From contig JAXLVN010000008.1 in NCBI GenBank assembly GCA_046328995.1, forward strand, positions 1-64,000: 64,000 bases of DNA, read 5' to 3'. Position 1 is the stretch's first letter. Each line of letters begins with the position of its first letter. The stretch is from JADJXV01 sp046328995. GTDB taxonomy: Bacteria > Bacteroidota > Ignavibacteria > Kapaibacteriales > UBA961. Positions 17,466-26,948 of this stretch are shown here, one piece after another. The position numbers were made by a program, and so were the translations under genes. The notes beneath the pieces were generated by a model. The model searched no databases and had not been told where the DNA came from. It saw only the letters and a program-made list of their open reading frames with translations.

Positions 17466-18344
17466 ATGAATTACGGGCTTCACGATGCTTCCGTCATCCG
17501 CTTGATACAGATAGCGCTTCATGAGGACATTGGCACAGGTGACATTACAAGCGAAAGTATTTTTTCGGAAGATTCTCTTGCCGGTGCGAGTGTACTTGCC
17601 AAGCAAGATGGTGTGATATGCGGATTGAGGATAGCTGAACTCGTCTTTCAGGACTTGTCGCCGGATATTAATTGGCAGCCGTTCGTGGCTGAGGGAACGC
17701 ATGTCAAGGCGGGGACGGTAATTGCGCGGGTGGACGGTTCGAGTCGGGCGATACTTTCGGGTGAGCGTACTGCGCTTAATTTTCTACAGCGGATGAGCGG
17801 TGTGGCCACGATGGCGAGTAAGTTCGTGCGGGCAGTCGAGGGCACCGGCGCGCGGATACTCGACACGCGTAAGACGATACCTGCATGGAGGATACTCGAT
17901 AAATACGCTGCCAAGGTCGGCGGTGCGGAGAATCATCGGGTAGGGCTTTTTGACATGGTGATGATCAAGGACAATCATATTGCCGCTGCCGGTGGGATCC
18001 GCAAGGCGATCCGCAAATGTCGGGAGGAAATGCCGAATGACCGTATCAAAATCGAAGTCGAAACGCAGACATTTGAGGATGTCTGGGAGGCGGTCGAGTG
18101 CGGTGGAATTCATAGGATAATGTTTGATAATTTCACGCCGGAACGTATGAAAAAAGCCGTGGAATTTGTCGATAAACGCTATGAAACCGAGGCATCGGGC
18201 GGAATTAATCTTGCGAATGTACGCGAGTATGCCGAGACGGGTGTTGACTTTATCTCGATTGGTGCGATTACGCATTCAGCGCCGGCGCTCGATATTTCGA
18301 TGGATATTGTGGTGACCAAACCGGTAGGGTTTGCAAAAAGTTAG
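17466..18344 (+). CDS. nadC: Nicotinate-nucleotide pyrophosphorylase (quinolinate phosphoribosyltransferase)
   Basis: The product is 292 aa, the normal length. It converts quinolinate and PRPP into nicotinate mononucleotide, CO2 and pyrophosphate in de novo NAD synthesis. Family landmarks in order: HEDIGTGDITSE near the N-terminus, NFLQRMSGVATMA, LDTRKTIPAWR, ENHRVGLFDMVMIKDNHI, IEVETQ, IMFDNF, and SGGINLANVREYAETGVDFIS near the end. The usual TRKTTPGLR reads TRKTIPAWR here, a modest change. nadA and nadB are not in the window. cdsA follows 24 bases later and may be cotranscribed. Confidence 0.94.
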   Translation: MNYGLHDASVIRLIQIALHEDIGTGDITSESIFSEDSLAGASVLAKQDGVICGLRIAELVFQDLSPDINWQPFVAEGTHVKAGTVIARVDGSSRAILSGERTALNFLQRMSGVATMASKFVRAVEGTGARILDTRKTIPAWRILDKYAAKVGGAENHRVGLFDMVMIKDNHIAAAGGIRKAIRKCREEMPNDRIKIEVETQTFEDVWEAVECGGIHRIMFDNFTPERMKKAVEFVDKRYETEASGGINLANVREYAETGVDFISIGAITHSAPALDISMDIVVTKPVGFAKS

Positions 18345-18368
18345 GGAATTTCTATTCTACGAAAAATT

Positions 18369-19217
18369 ATGAGTAATCTTACATCACGGATATTGGTCGC
18401 GCTCGTCGGGATTCCGGCTTTGGTCGGTATTATTCTTTATGGCGGCGTTGCCTTTTTGGGGCTGATTGTGCTTGCGTCCTCAATCGGGCTTTGGGAATTC
18501 TACCGAATGGCCGAGCAAAAAGGGATGTTTCCGAATGCGGTGTTGGGAATTGTCTCCGGCGCATTGATGCAGATTCTGTTTTTTAAATTCTCATCCGAGA
18601 TGTTTGTCGGCGTACTTTCCTCGAATACAATTGCCGCCGGCGCGCTGACGCTGCTGTCGGTCACGGCGCTTCTCATCGAACTCTTCCGAGGTAAGCCTAA
18701 TGCGATGCTTAATATTGCCTCGACGGTGGGTGGCGTGGCGTATGTGGCGCTGTTTTTTCAATGTTTGCTCGGTATCCGCATGATGCCCGGGATACTTGGT
18801 ATGTCCGGCGACATGGGCGGGTATTTTATTCTCACGGTGTTTATTGCGATATGGCTTTGCGACACGGCGGCGTATTTTGCGGGACGGGCTTTTGGCAGGC
18901 ATAAACTCTTCGAACGTGTAAGTCCTAATAAAACCTGGGAAGGAGCGATTGCCGGGGCGATTGCGGCGGTTGGCGGGTGTGTGGCGGTTGCGGCCTGGCT
19001 TTTGCCGTCATTGCCGGTGATGCACGCAGTGGCGATGGGCGCGATTGCCGGGACGATTGGTCAGGCAGGAGACCTCGCCGAATCACTGCTCAAGCGCGAT
19101 GCGGGCGTGAAGGACAGTTCGCAGATTCTGGCCGGACATGGCGGCGTTTTAGACCGTTTTGACAGTATTCTGATGGTATCACCGGTTATTTACTGGTACA
19201 TTTTGGCCTTCCGCTGA
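18369..19217 (+). CDS. cdsA: Phosphatidate cytidylyltransferase
   Basis: The product is 282 aa with about eight membrane segments. It makes CDP-diacylglycerol from phosphatidate and CTP at the inner membrane. The C-terminal signature SLLKRDAGVKDSS followed by GGVLDRFDS is the CDP-diacylglycerol synthase motif with the metal-binding aspartates. CDTAAYFAGRAFGRHK and SPNKTWEGAIAG are further conserved stretches. It lies immediately after nadC. Confidence 0.94.
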   Translation: MSNLTSRILVALVGIPALVGIILYGGVAFLGLIVLASSIGLWEFYRMAEQKGMFPNAVLGIVSGALMQILFFKFSSEMFVGVLSSNTIAAGALTLLSVTALLIELFRGKPNAMLNIASTVGGVAYVALFFQCLLGIRMMPGILGMSGDMGGYFILTVFIAIWLCDTAAYFAGRAFGRHKLFERVSPNKTWEGAIAGAIAAVGGCVAVAAWLLPSLPVMHAVAMGAIAGTIGQAGDLAESLLKRDAGVKDSSQILAGHGGVLDRFDSILMVSPVIYWYILAFR

Positions 19218-19784
19218 GAGAAAACCCTCCCTACATATTAAATCACTTGCACTGTACTGTATTTTTGTTTAATTTCACACATTAAAATCCCGTAACGAGG
19301 AATTTTAATTGCCGTAGAACGATAGTCTGCGCTTGTAACGCAGGTGTATCCCCAGAACTATCGGCAGAGTTTGCAGTACTATTCTTTCTCGCCCCCCATA
19401 CGATCGCCTCACCTTGATTTTGTAGTGTCAGACTACTGCAAATACTGCCGGACAACAGAGCCGAAAAAAGAAACAACCCACAAGTGTAGTTGTAGTATTT
19501 TGTTGTATTAAACAATGGAGGATGTATGGAAGATGTGTACTCATTCATGCTAAGTGTCGTCAAAGCTCCCCCCTGACAAAAGGATATATTCCTACTGTAA
19601 AAAAGCCGTCGAGAACGTATTCATAAAAAAGCCGAATCTTCTTACGAATACCGACTCGGGAATCCCGCCTTATAATCATAATTAATTACGAGTACTAGAG
19701 TTGTGGCATTGTTTCAATGCTGTACCTGTATTCGTGCGCAGTTGTAAATTTCAAATTAATTTCTCTCACAATTTATTAGATGAT
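19218..19784. other. 567-bp gap before susC with a nested hairpin and no credible gene
   Basis: A TATTTTTG promoter-like octamer lies at 19260-19267. At 19320-19363 two nested inverted repeats are visible: CGATAGT with ACTATCG outside, CTGCG with CGCAG inside around a 7-base loop. A 93-codon frame on the minus strand (19282-19563) has no recognisable domain, no convincing start signal, and crosses the hairpin, so I do not call it a gene. The 200 bases nearest susC hold no clear motif. Confidence 0.5.
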
Positions 19785-22700
19785 ATGAAAACATTTTGTA
19801 CTTCTTTTTGTGTATTGATGATACTTGCTCTTGTGGGCAATGTATCGGCTCAGGACAACCGGCAGATAACCGGAAAAGTGACGAGCAAGCAGGGTACACC
19901 ACTTTCCGGTGCTACCGTGCTGGTCAAAGGTACCGCCGTTGGTACGTATGCCAAGGCAGACGGGAAATATAAACTCATGGTGCCAAAAGATGCCAAGACA
20001 TTGGTTTTTAAAATGATAGGTATGAAAACAAAAGAAGCAGCCATCGGCCAAAGCGATGAAATAAATGCTGTACTCGAAGAAGATGCGATGAAATTAAACG
20101 AAGTCGTCGTGACGGCGGTGGGTCTGGAAAAGGAAAAAAAGGCGGTGGGATATGCGGTGCAGGAAGTGGGCGGTCGTGAGCTTACGCAGTCGCGAGAAGT
20201 GAACTTAGTACAATCATTATCGGCGAAAGCAGCCGGTGTACAGATTAACAGTTCGGCAGGTGTGGCAGGCGCATCGTCGAATATCATCATCCGTGGTGCA
20301 TCGTCGATTACGGGAGACAATTCGCCGCTGTTTGTCATCGACGGTATTCCGATTGACAACTCTCAGACGGCGAGTGGTAACCCGGATAACGGTGTCAATA
20401 ACCTTCTCTCGGGCGTTGCTTTCTCCAATAGAGCCATCGATATCAATCCTGAAGATGTGGCGTCGATGACTGTCTTAAAAGGACCCTCCGCTACAGCTCT
20501 TTATGGCTTACGTGCGTCGGGTGGAGCGATTGTCATTACGACCAAGCGCGGCTCATCGGGCTTAGGCGACAAGATTGACATTACGTATAATACTTCTGTG
20601 GGGTTTGATCAGGTAAGTCAGCTGCCGGGAATGCAGAAACTATATTCACAAGGTACCGGAGGACAGTACCGTGCACCGAATACAGGACAGGCATTATCGT
20701 GGGGTGCAAGAATTGATACTCTGAAATGGGACCAAGGCACTTATCGGTTTGATAAAAATGGTAACATCGTAGGAGCGAGTAATCCGGCCGGAAAAATACC
20801 GGTATCAGCCTATGATAACCTCGACAACTTCTTTACCACCGGGACGACCTACAACAACTCGCTCAGCATGTCCGGCGGCAGCGATGCAGGTACTTATTAT
20901 GTTTCGTTCTCTAATCTTAAGCAATATGGCGTCATTCCGAATAATGAGTTTACGAGAACGACGGTTAAGATTTCCGGTGACGCTAAAATTGCCTCCAACC
21001 TCAAAGCGACGGGTTCGCTCAGCTACATGAATTCCGGTGGCTCCAGAATCCAACAAGGCTCCAACACATCCGGTATTATGCTTGGTCTGCTCCGTACGCC
21101 GCCTACATTTGACAATTCGAACGGTAATGGCAAAGGTCAGGAAGCAGCAGATATTGAAAGTACATATCAATTTGCTGATACACGCGGACAGCGTAACTAC
21201 CGCGGCGGCGGCGGATATGACAATCCATTCTGGACAGCAAATAAAAATCCGTTTACCGATGATGTCGATAGAATTATCGGTAATGTGCAGTTGAATTTAG
21301 TTCTCTCCGAATGGGCTGATGTGATGTATCGTATCGGCGGAGACTTCTACAGTGACCGTCGCGACGGTTCATTTGCAATCGGCTCCCGTACGCTTCCACA
21401 GGGACAGGTGTCCTATGATGAGCATTACAACCGTGATATTACGTCTGATCTTATTCTGACAATCAATCGAAAAATTACGGATGATTTGACGGGTACGCTG
21501 TTGATTGGTAACAACGTATTTGCCACGTCAAACAGCCAGTTGTATGTACAGGGTGATGGACTCGTTGTTCCCGATTTTTATCATATTTCCAACACACAAG
21601 GTCAAATATCCCGTGAATCGTTCAATTCAAAGCGGACGGCTGCATTCTACGGCGACCTGACGATGAAGTATAAAGATTTTCTTTTCTTCAACGGTACGCT
21701 TCGCAATGAATGGTCCACTTCCCTTCCTGACCCGCTCAATAATTCATTTATGTACGGTTCGGTCAACGGTAACTTTGTCTTTACCGAGCTGATGGATCAA
21801 AGTGATATATTTTCCTACGGTAAGCTCAGAGTATCCTATGCTGTAGTGGGTAAAGATGCTCCGATTTATTCGACGGTCACGACCTACAATCAGGGATTTT
21901 ACAGTGATGGCTGGACAAGTGGTATATCATTCCCCTACGGAGGACTCGTAGGATATATGGAGGGTAATACGCTCGGCAGCAGCAATTTGACACCCGAAAA
22001 AACCAAGGCCATTGAGTTCGGACTCGACCTCAAATTCTTTGAAAATCGTCTCGGTCTTGACATTAGCTATTACAAGCAAAATAGTGTGGACCAAATCTTC
22101 TCGGTACCGGTTGCAGCGACATCGGGATTTAATGCAGTGCTGAAAAATGCCGGTGAAATTGAAAACAAGGGTATTGAAGTCATGCTCACGGCTAATCCGA
22201 TTGATATGAGCGGCTTCCGTTGGGATGCACAGGTTAATTTTGCAAAAAATACCAATACGGTCGTTGCCTTGACCGATGGTGTGGAGAACATCTTCTTGGG
22301 TGGATTTGAAGGAGCATCGGTGCGTGCTGTGGCAGGACTGCCGTATGCGACAATCTTTGGTAAAGGCTTCCTCCGTGATGCGAACGGTAATTTAGTCATT
22401 AGTAATGACACCAATGATGCCAACAACGGCTTCCCAATGATCGACCCTCAGGAAAAAGCGTTCGGAAGTGCGACACCCGACTGGACGATGGGCTTCCGTA
22501 ATACCTTTTCTTATGAAGGTATAACATTGTCGGTATTGTTGGATATCAAAAAAGGCGGTGTGCTCTGGAATGGAACCCGCTCGGCAATGTACTACTTTGG
22601 TACCTCCGACGGTACAGCAGATCGCGGTGCCAAGAAAGTCTATACAGGTGTGACAGGTCATTTAGATGCCGATGGTAATCCCGTCATCGACGGTAAGCCC

Positions 22701-23054
22701 AATACGATGGAAGTGACACTTGATCAAGACTGGTACTCAGGTTTACCTACCGGAGGAGGAGGTCGTGGAAATGGGTTTACAGGTGATAATACCGAAGACT
22801 TTATCGAAGATGCCGGCTGGACTCGCGTACGCGAAGTAACGCTCAGCTATCGCTTGCCAAAGTCAATTATTGAGAGTTTGCCGTTTTCAAATGTTGAAAT
22901 TTCCTTGTCGGGTAGAAATTTATGGCTGAGCACCAACTACAAAGGTGTGGATCCTGAGACAAGCTTGCTTGGTGCAAACAACGCACAAGGAATTGACTAC
23001 TTCAATATGCCGGGTACCAAGACATATACTATGGCATTACGTGTTAATTTCTAA
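19785..23054 (+). CDS. SusC/RagA-type TonB-linked outer-membrane transporter
   Basis: The product is 1089 aa. The start chosen is ATG 19785, which gives a clean signal peptide (MKTFCTSFCVLMILALVG, cleaved after VSA). Residues about 25-110 are a carboxypeptidase-regulatory-like (CarboxypepD_reg) domain (ITGKVTSKQGTPLSGATVLV). The TonB plug follows at about 115-230, with EVVVTAVG, IIIRGASSITG and PLFVIDGIPIDNS. The remainder is a 22-strand barrel ending in a terminal phenylalanine (TYTMALRVNF). SusC proteins import oligosaccharides or peptides with a SusD lid, using TonB energy. The partner SusD gene follows 43 bases later. No glycoside hydrolase or sensor lies beside the pair, so the substrate cannot be named. 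Confidence 0.93.
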   Translation: MKTFCTSFCVLMILALVGNVSAQDNRQITGKVTSKQGTPLSGATVLVKGTAVGTYAKADGKYKLMVPKDAKTLVFKMIGMKTKEAAIGQSDEINAVLEEDAMKLNEVVVTAVGLEKEKKAVGYAVQEVGGRELTQSREVNLVQSLSAKAAGVQINSSAGVAGASSNIIIRGASSITGDNSPLFVIDGIPIDNSQTASGNPDNGVNNLLSGVAFSNRAIDINPEDVASMTVLKGPSATALYGLRASGGAIVITTKRGSSGLGDKIDITYNTSVGFDQVSQLPGMQKLYSQGTGGQYRAPNTGQALSWGARIDTLKWDQGTYRFDKNGNIVGASNPAGKIPVSAYDNLDNFFTTGTTYNNSLSMSGGSDAGTYYVSFSNLKQYGVIPNNEFTRTTVKISGDAKIASNLKATGSLSYMNSGGSRIQQGSNTSGIMLGLLRTPPTFDNSNGNGKGQEAADIESTYQFADTRGQRNYRGGGGYDNPFWTANKNPFTDDVDRIIGNVQLNLVLSEWADVMYRIGGDFYSDRRDGSFAIGSRTLPQGQVSYDEHYNRDITSDLILTINRKITDDLTGTLLIGNNVFATSNSQLYVQGDGLVVPDFYHISNTQGQISRESFNSKRTAAFYGDLTMKYKDFLFFNGTLRNEWSTSLPDPLNNSFMYGSVNGNFVFTELMDQSDIFSYGKLRVSYAVVGKDAPIYSTVTTYNQGFYSDGWTSGISFPYGGLVGYMEGNTLGSSNLTPEKTKAIEFGLDLKFFENRLGLDISYYKQNSVDQIFSVPVAATSGFNAVLKNAGEIENKGIEVMLTANPIDMSGFRWDAQVNFAKNTNTVVALTDGVENIFLGGFEGASVRAVAGLPYATIFGKGFLRDANGNLVISNDTNDANNGFPMIDPQEKAFGSATPDWTMGFRNTFSYEGITLSVLLDIKKGGVLWNGTRSAMYYFGTSDGTADRGAKKVYTGVTGHLDADGNPVIDGKPNTMEVTLDQDWYSGLPTGGGGRGNGFTGDNTEDFIEDAGWTRVREVTLSYRLPKSIIESLPFSNVEISLSGRNLWLSTNYKGVDPETSLLGANNAQGIDYFNMPGTKTYTMALRVNF

Positions 23055-23097
23055 TCGTGCTTTTAATCAATAATTACCCAAAAAATATACTACTATT

Positions 23098-24459
23098 ATG
23101 AAAACAAAACTAATTTCAGGATTGCTTTGCCTCGCATTAACCGCTATGCTTGGCTCGTGTGATAAATGGATAGATTCGAGTATTAATACCGACCCCAACA
23201 ACCTTACAACAGCCTCGCTCAAGGTAATTCTGCCGACAGCAGAAGCCGGCTTGGCATATCAAATGGGTGGCGATATCGGTCGTTATACGGGTCTGTTTAC
23301 TCAGCATTATACGGGAATTGGCCGTCAACACGCAGGATATTACGGCTATGCTTTTACAGAATCAGATGTCAACAACATCTGGGAATTTAACATGTATGCC
23401 GGATGTATGAAGGATATGAATGATATCATATCAATAGCCCGTACATCAGGTGCGCCTCACTATCAAGCGGTAGGTGAAGTACTTATGGCATATTCGCTCG
23501 GTACAATGACAGACCTTTTTGGCGATATTCCGTATGCAGACTGCTTCAAAGGTAATGGCAACCTAATGCCGGCGTATCAGTCTCAGCAGGAAATCTATGC
23601 AGCAATTCAGGGGCTTTTGGACTCTGCTTTGGTTCATAGTGCCGCTGCAGTCAGCAATTTTAAACCTGCTGCCGATGACCTGATTTTCGGTGGCTCTATG
23701 GCTAAGTGGAGCCAAACGGCAAGTGTGCTCAAAGCACGATATGCTCTGCATACTGCAAAAGTGGACCCGGGTGCCTATACCAAGGCGCTGGCTGCTCTCA
23801 GCACCAAAAATTTTGCCGATAATGCCGATGATGCACAGTTCACATTTGGCGCACTCGAGACCGAGGCTAACCCTCTCTATCAATTTATGGATCAACGCGG
23901 CGATATATCGATGGGACCCGTGATTATGTCGCTCCTCGATGCTGCTGATCCCCGCTTGACTGCCTATGCTGCAGAGGATGCCAATAAAAAGTACACAACC
24001 GAATCCGCACCCGGCGAATTCTATGCATCGATCAATTCCGCTGTGCCGCTGGTCACCTACGCAGAAGCAAAATTTATCGAAGCAGAATGTGCATTTCAAA
24101 CAGGCGACAAAGCCAAAGCACATGCAGCCTATTTGGCAGGTATTGCCGCTTCATGCGCCAAAGTGGGTGCCGATTCTGCTACTATCGCTGCATATCTTGC
24201 AATTCCCAAAATCAATCCGGGTGAAGCAGGGCTGACACTCAAAGCAATTATGGAGCAAAAGTACATTGCACTGTTTACACAAGCCGAAAGCTGGGTTGAC
24301 TGGCGCCGTACAGAATTCCCGACACTTACTCCGATCACAGGTTCACAGGTACCCCGCCGCTTCCCGTATCCGCTCAGCGAGCGCACACGGAATCGTGTTC
24401 AACTCGAGAAAGTCAATGCCGGAGTTTCTCTCTTCAGTCGCGTATGGTGGGATAAATAA
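23098..24459 (+). CDS. SusD/RagB-family surface lipoprotein
   Basis: The product is 453 aa. A lipoprotein signal ends at LGSC, with Cys21 the acylated residue, so the mature protein is outer-membrane anchored. It belongs to the SusD-like group (SusD/RagB, PF12771-type): DPNNLTTASLKVILPTAE early, TMTDLFGDIPYADC in the centre, VTYAEAKFIEAEC in a TPR-like helix pair, and RRFPYPLSER near the end. It acts as the substrate-capturing lid over the SusC barrel encoded just before it. A perfect terminator follows, so susCD is a two-gene operon. Confidence 0.92.
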   Translation: MKTKLISGLLCLALTAMLGSCDKWIDSSINTDPNNLTTASLKVILPTAEAGLAYQMGGDIGRYTGLFTQHYTGIGRQHAGYYGYAFTESDVNNIWEFNMYAGCMKDMNDIISIARTSGAPHYQAVGEVLMAYSLGTMTDLFGDIPYADCFKGNGNLMPAYQSQQEIYAAIQGLLDSALVHSAAAVSNFKPAADDLIFGGSMAKWSQTASVLKARYALHTAKVDPGAYTKALAALSTKNFADNADDAQFTFGALETEANPLYQFMDQRGDISMGPVIMSLLDAADPRLTAYAAEDANKKYTTESAPGEFYASINSAVPLVTYAEAKFIEAECAFQTGDKAKAHAAYLAGIAASCAKVGADSATIAAYLAIPKINPGEAGLTLKAIMEQKYIALFTQAESWVDWRRTEFPTLTPITGSQVPRRFPYPLSERTRNRVQLEKVNAGVSLFSRVWWDK

Positions 24460-24488
24460 CCCCTCCTCCGTCAGTGGATAATTCCCCG

Positions 24489-24527
24489 CGGCTCGGCCGG
24501 TAGTCATACCCGCCGAGCCGTTTTTTT
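24489..24527 (+). terminator. Rho-independent terminator of susCD
   Basis: A perfect 9-bp stem, CGGCTCGGC pairing with GCCGAGCCG, is followed by seven T residues, 30 bases after the susD stop. Confidence 0.9.
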
Positions 24528-24559
24528 ATTCTCCCCGAAAGCATTTCTTGGTTATATTT

Positions 24560-24567
24560 TATTTTCG
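24560..24567 (+). promoter_or_regulatory. Candidate -7 promoter element before the acidic repeat gene
   Basis: TATTTTCG lies 99 bases before the ATG at 24666 and just beyond the susCD terminator. It would give a leader of about 90 bases. Confidence 0.35.
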
Positions 24568-24665
24568 TGGTATTATAGTAGCAATTCTGCTGCAAAATGC
24601 CGCGTTCTCTCTTCCTATCGTGAGTGCTATCCCTTTGAATTATAATCGATTATCGGAGTGTGTAC

Positions 24666-26948
24666 ATGTTCGAACTTGAAATTGAACAGCTCAAAAAATT
24701 TCTTATTGCTAAGCTCCCGCAGGCACAGCCATATGTATTCCTTCGTGATATTATAAGTAATGAAGCCATCAATGAAAGCTACAAACGCTTCTTTACCGGT
24801 GAAGTGGATTGGTGGCTCTACGAGGAGCAAAACCAATGGCTTGACCATCATCGCTTCGATACCTCAGCGCCCGAATTTGCCCCGATTTTTAAGCAATTGG
24901 ATGATGCACTCCGCCATAATGCTCACTTTGACCACGACGTATTACTCTCGACTATCGATGCAGCCGCAAAAGTACGGCTGAACTTCCTCTGCCGCCCCCG
25001 CACGACCCTCAAATGGTTCGTTTACCGCGGCGGCCCCACCAAAACGATCTACGAAATCCTCTTACGTCTCGAATATTTAGCCGATTATTCCTATCTTACC
25101 AAGGGTTTCTACGCCTGGGCACGCAAGACCTATTCCCACTATCCGGCAATGGACCTGCTCTCGGTCGTCGAATTTCAGAAAATTATCGAAACAATCGACA
25201 ACGAATATATCCTCGACCTCTCTCCCCACCAATTCGTCGATTTACTCGAGCCGCTGTTCGAATTTTTTAACCCTCATATCGAAGATTCCACAGCCTGGAC
25301 CGTGCCCACCGAAGCGCTCATCGTCTTCCTCGATGACAAAAAAGTCGATCTTATCGCCAAAGAATTAGAGCGAATGCTCTATGAAGAAAATGTAGAACAG
25401 GTATCGCAAGAACAGTTTTTAGAAGTCGTGATTACCATTCTTACCCTCGTCGAAAGCGGTGAACTTGTTCCCGAATTTGAGGTTATCGACTTTAATGACG
25501 ATGACGACGAAGCACTGCCACCATCAGAAACAGACACTTCAATCGCCGAGCAGGAATTGTGGGAAATTACTTTGCCCGGAGAAGCTGCCGAGGAAGAAGC
25601 AGAAAATATTCCGGAAAGTGAAATTCCCGATGACGTTGTGGAAGAAAGTGCCGAACCCGAATCTTGGGAAACCATTCCACCGGTTGACGTTGCGGGGGAA
25701 ATTACCGAGGAAATTCCCCCAAGTGAAATCTCTCACGAGGCAGCGCCGGAAATAGCTGAACCTGAATTTTGGGAAGTAGTTCCACCGGTTGACGTTGCCG
25801 AGGAAATTACCGAGGAAATTCCAACAGTTGACATTCCCCACGAAACTGAGCCTGAAATTCCTGAACCCGAATTTTGGGAAGTAGTTCCGCCGGTTGAAGT
25901 TGTGGAGGAAATTGCTGAGGAAATTCCAACAGTTGACATTCCCCACGAAACTGAGCCTGAAATTCCTGAACCCGAATTTTGGGAAGTAGTTCCGCCGGTT
26001 GAAGTTGTGGAGGAAATTGCCGAGGAAATTCCAACAGTTGACATTCCCCACGAAACAGCGCCGGAAATTCCTGAACCTGAATTTTGGGAAGTAGTTCCGC
26101 CGGTTGACGTTGTGGAGGAAATTACCGAGGAAATTCCCCCAAGTGAAATCTCCCACGAGGCAGCGCCGGAAATACCCGAACCCGAATTTTGGGAAGTAGC
26201 TCCGCCAGTTGATGTTGCCGAGGAAATAGCCGAGGAAATTACCGAGGAAATTCCCCCAAGTGAAATCTCCCACGAGGCAGCGCCGGAAATATCCGAACCT
26301 GAATTTTGGGAAGTAGTTCCACCGGTTGACGTTGCCGAGGAAATTACCGGGGAAATTCCACCAAGTGAAATCTCCCACGAGGCAGCGCCGGAAATACCCG
26401 AACCTGAATTTTGGGAAGTAGTTCCGCCGGTTGACGTTGCGGGGGAAATAGCCGAGGAAATTCCGGAGGTTGAAATTCCTAATGAAGCAGCGTCGGAAAT
26501 TGCTGAACCTGAATTTCGGGAAGTGACTCCACCGGTTGACGTTGCCGAGGAAATAGCCGAGGAAATTCCACTAAGTGAAATCTCTCACGAGGCAGCGCCG
26601 GAAATTGCTGAACCTGAATTTCGGGAAGTTATTCCACCAATTGACGTTGCGGAGAAAATACCACATCAGGAAATAGCTGAAATAATTGACCATGACGAGC
26701 AGCCGGCTCTGCCGAGATGGGAGACAATTATCGACAGCAAGCTCAAGGAGAAATTCGTGAAAAAGCTCTTTGACGGCAATGAAGGTGCGTATCACAAGCT
26801 TTTGGGAGAGCTTGATGATTGCTCGACATGGGCCAAGGCCGATGCCGCGATTGTGCGGTATTTTATCCGCGCTAAGAAAAAACATACAGATTCGATTGCC
26901 GTAGAATTCGGCAGAACCATTCAAAAACGATTTTTAGAGAACCAATGA
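24666..26948 (+). CDS. Acidic protein with about 11 tandem 35-residue repeats, unknown function
   Basis: The product is 760 aa from ATG 24666; a GTG two codons earlier is also open. Residues 1 to about 265 form a mainly helical, Trp- and Tyr-rich domain (VDWWLYEEQNQWLDHHRF) that I do not recognise. An acidic hinge (DFNDDDDEALPPSE) leads into about 11 tandem units of 35 residues with the pattern EFWEVVPPVDVAEEITEEIP plus SEISHEAAPEIAEP. One unit carries a 4-residue insertion. The repeats are strongly acidic and proline-rich, so probably extended. The last 80 residues (RWETIIDSKLKEKFVKKLF...ADAAIVRYFIRAKKKH...IQKRF) form a separate helical module resembling C-terminal modules I recall from other Chlorobi-lineage proteins, with no known role. 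There is no signal peptide, so it should be cytoplasmic. The stop overlaps the obg start as ATGA, so the two are translationally coupled. Confidence 0.8.
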   Translation: MFELEIEQLKKFLIAKLPQAQPYVFLRDIISNEAINESYKRFFTGEVDWWLYEEQNQWLDHHRFDTSAPEFAPIFKQLDDALRHNAHFDHDVLLSTIDAAAKVRLNFLCRPRTTLKWFVYRGGPTKTIYEILLRLEYLADYSYLTKGFYAWARKTYSHYPAMDLLSVVEFQKIIETIDNEYILDLSPHQFVDLLEPLFEFFNPHIEDSTAWTVPTEALIVFLDDKKVDLIAKELERMLYEENVEQVSQEQFLEVVITILTLVESGELVPEFEVIDFNDDDDEALPPSETDTSIAEQELWEITLPGEAAEEEAENIPESEIPDDVVEESAEPESWETIPPVDVAGEITEEIPPSEISHEAAPEIAEPEFWEVVPPVDVAEEITEEIPTVDIPHETEPEIPEPEFWEVVPPVEVVEEIAEEIPTVDIPHETEPEIPEPEFWEVVPPVEVVEEIAEEIPTVDIPHETAPEIPEPEFWEVVPPVDVVEEITEEIPPSEISHEAAPEIPEPEFWEVAPPVDVAEEIAEEITEEIPPSEISHEAAPEISEPEFWEVVPPVDVAEEITGEIPPSEISHEAAPEIPEPEFWEVVPPVDVAGEIAEEIPEVEIPNEAASEIAEPEFREVTPPVDVAEEIAEEIPLSEISHEAAPEIAEPEFREVIPPIDVAEKIPHQEIAEIIDHDEQPALPRWETIIDSKLKEKFVKKLFDGNEGAYHKLLGELDDCSTWAKADAAIVRYFIRAKKKHTDSIAVEFGRTIQKRFLENQ
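25548..26680. repeat. Tandem 105-bp coding repeats
   Basis: About 11 in-frame copies of a 105-bp unit, each with a GAATTTTGGGAAGTAGTTCC stretch, encode the 35-residue acidic repeats. Several neighbouring units are nearly identical, notably those around 25855-26060, which points to recent unequal exchange. Confidence 0.85.

Noticed and set aside
19282..19563. 93-codon minus-strand frame in the gap before susC
   Set aside because: It crosses a nested hairpin, lacks a recognised domain and a clear ribosome-binding site.
25539..26378. 279-codon minus-strand frame with repeating NFLGNFLGNVN-type units
   Set aside because: It is the antisense of the 105-bp repeats of the acidic protein gene; it has no ribosome-binding site or independent domain.
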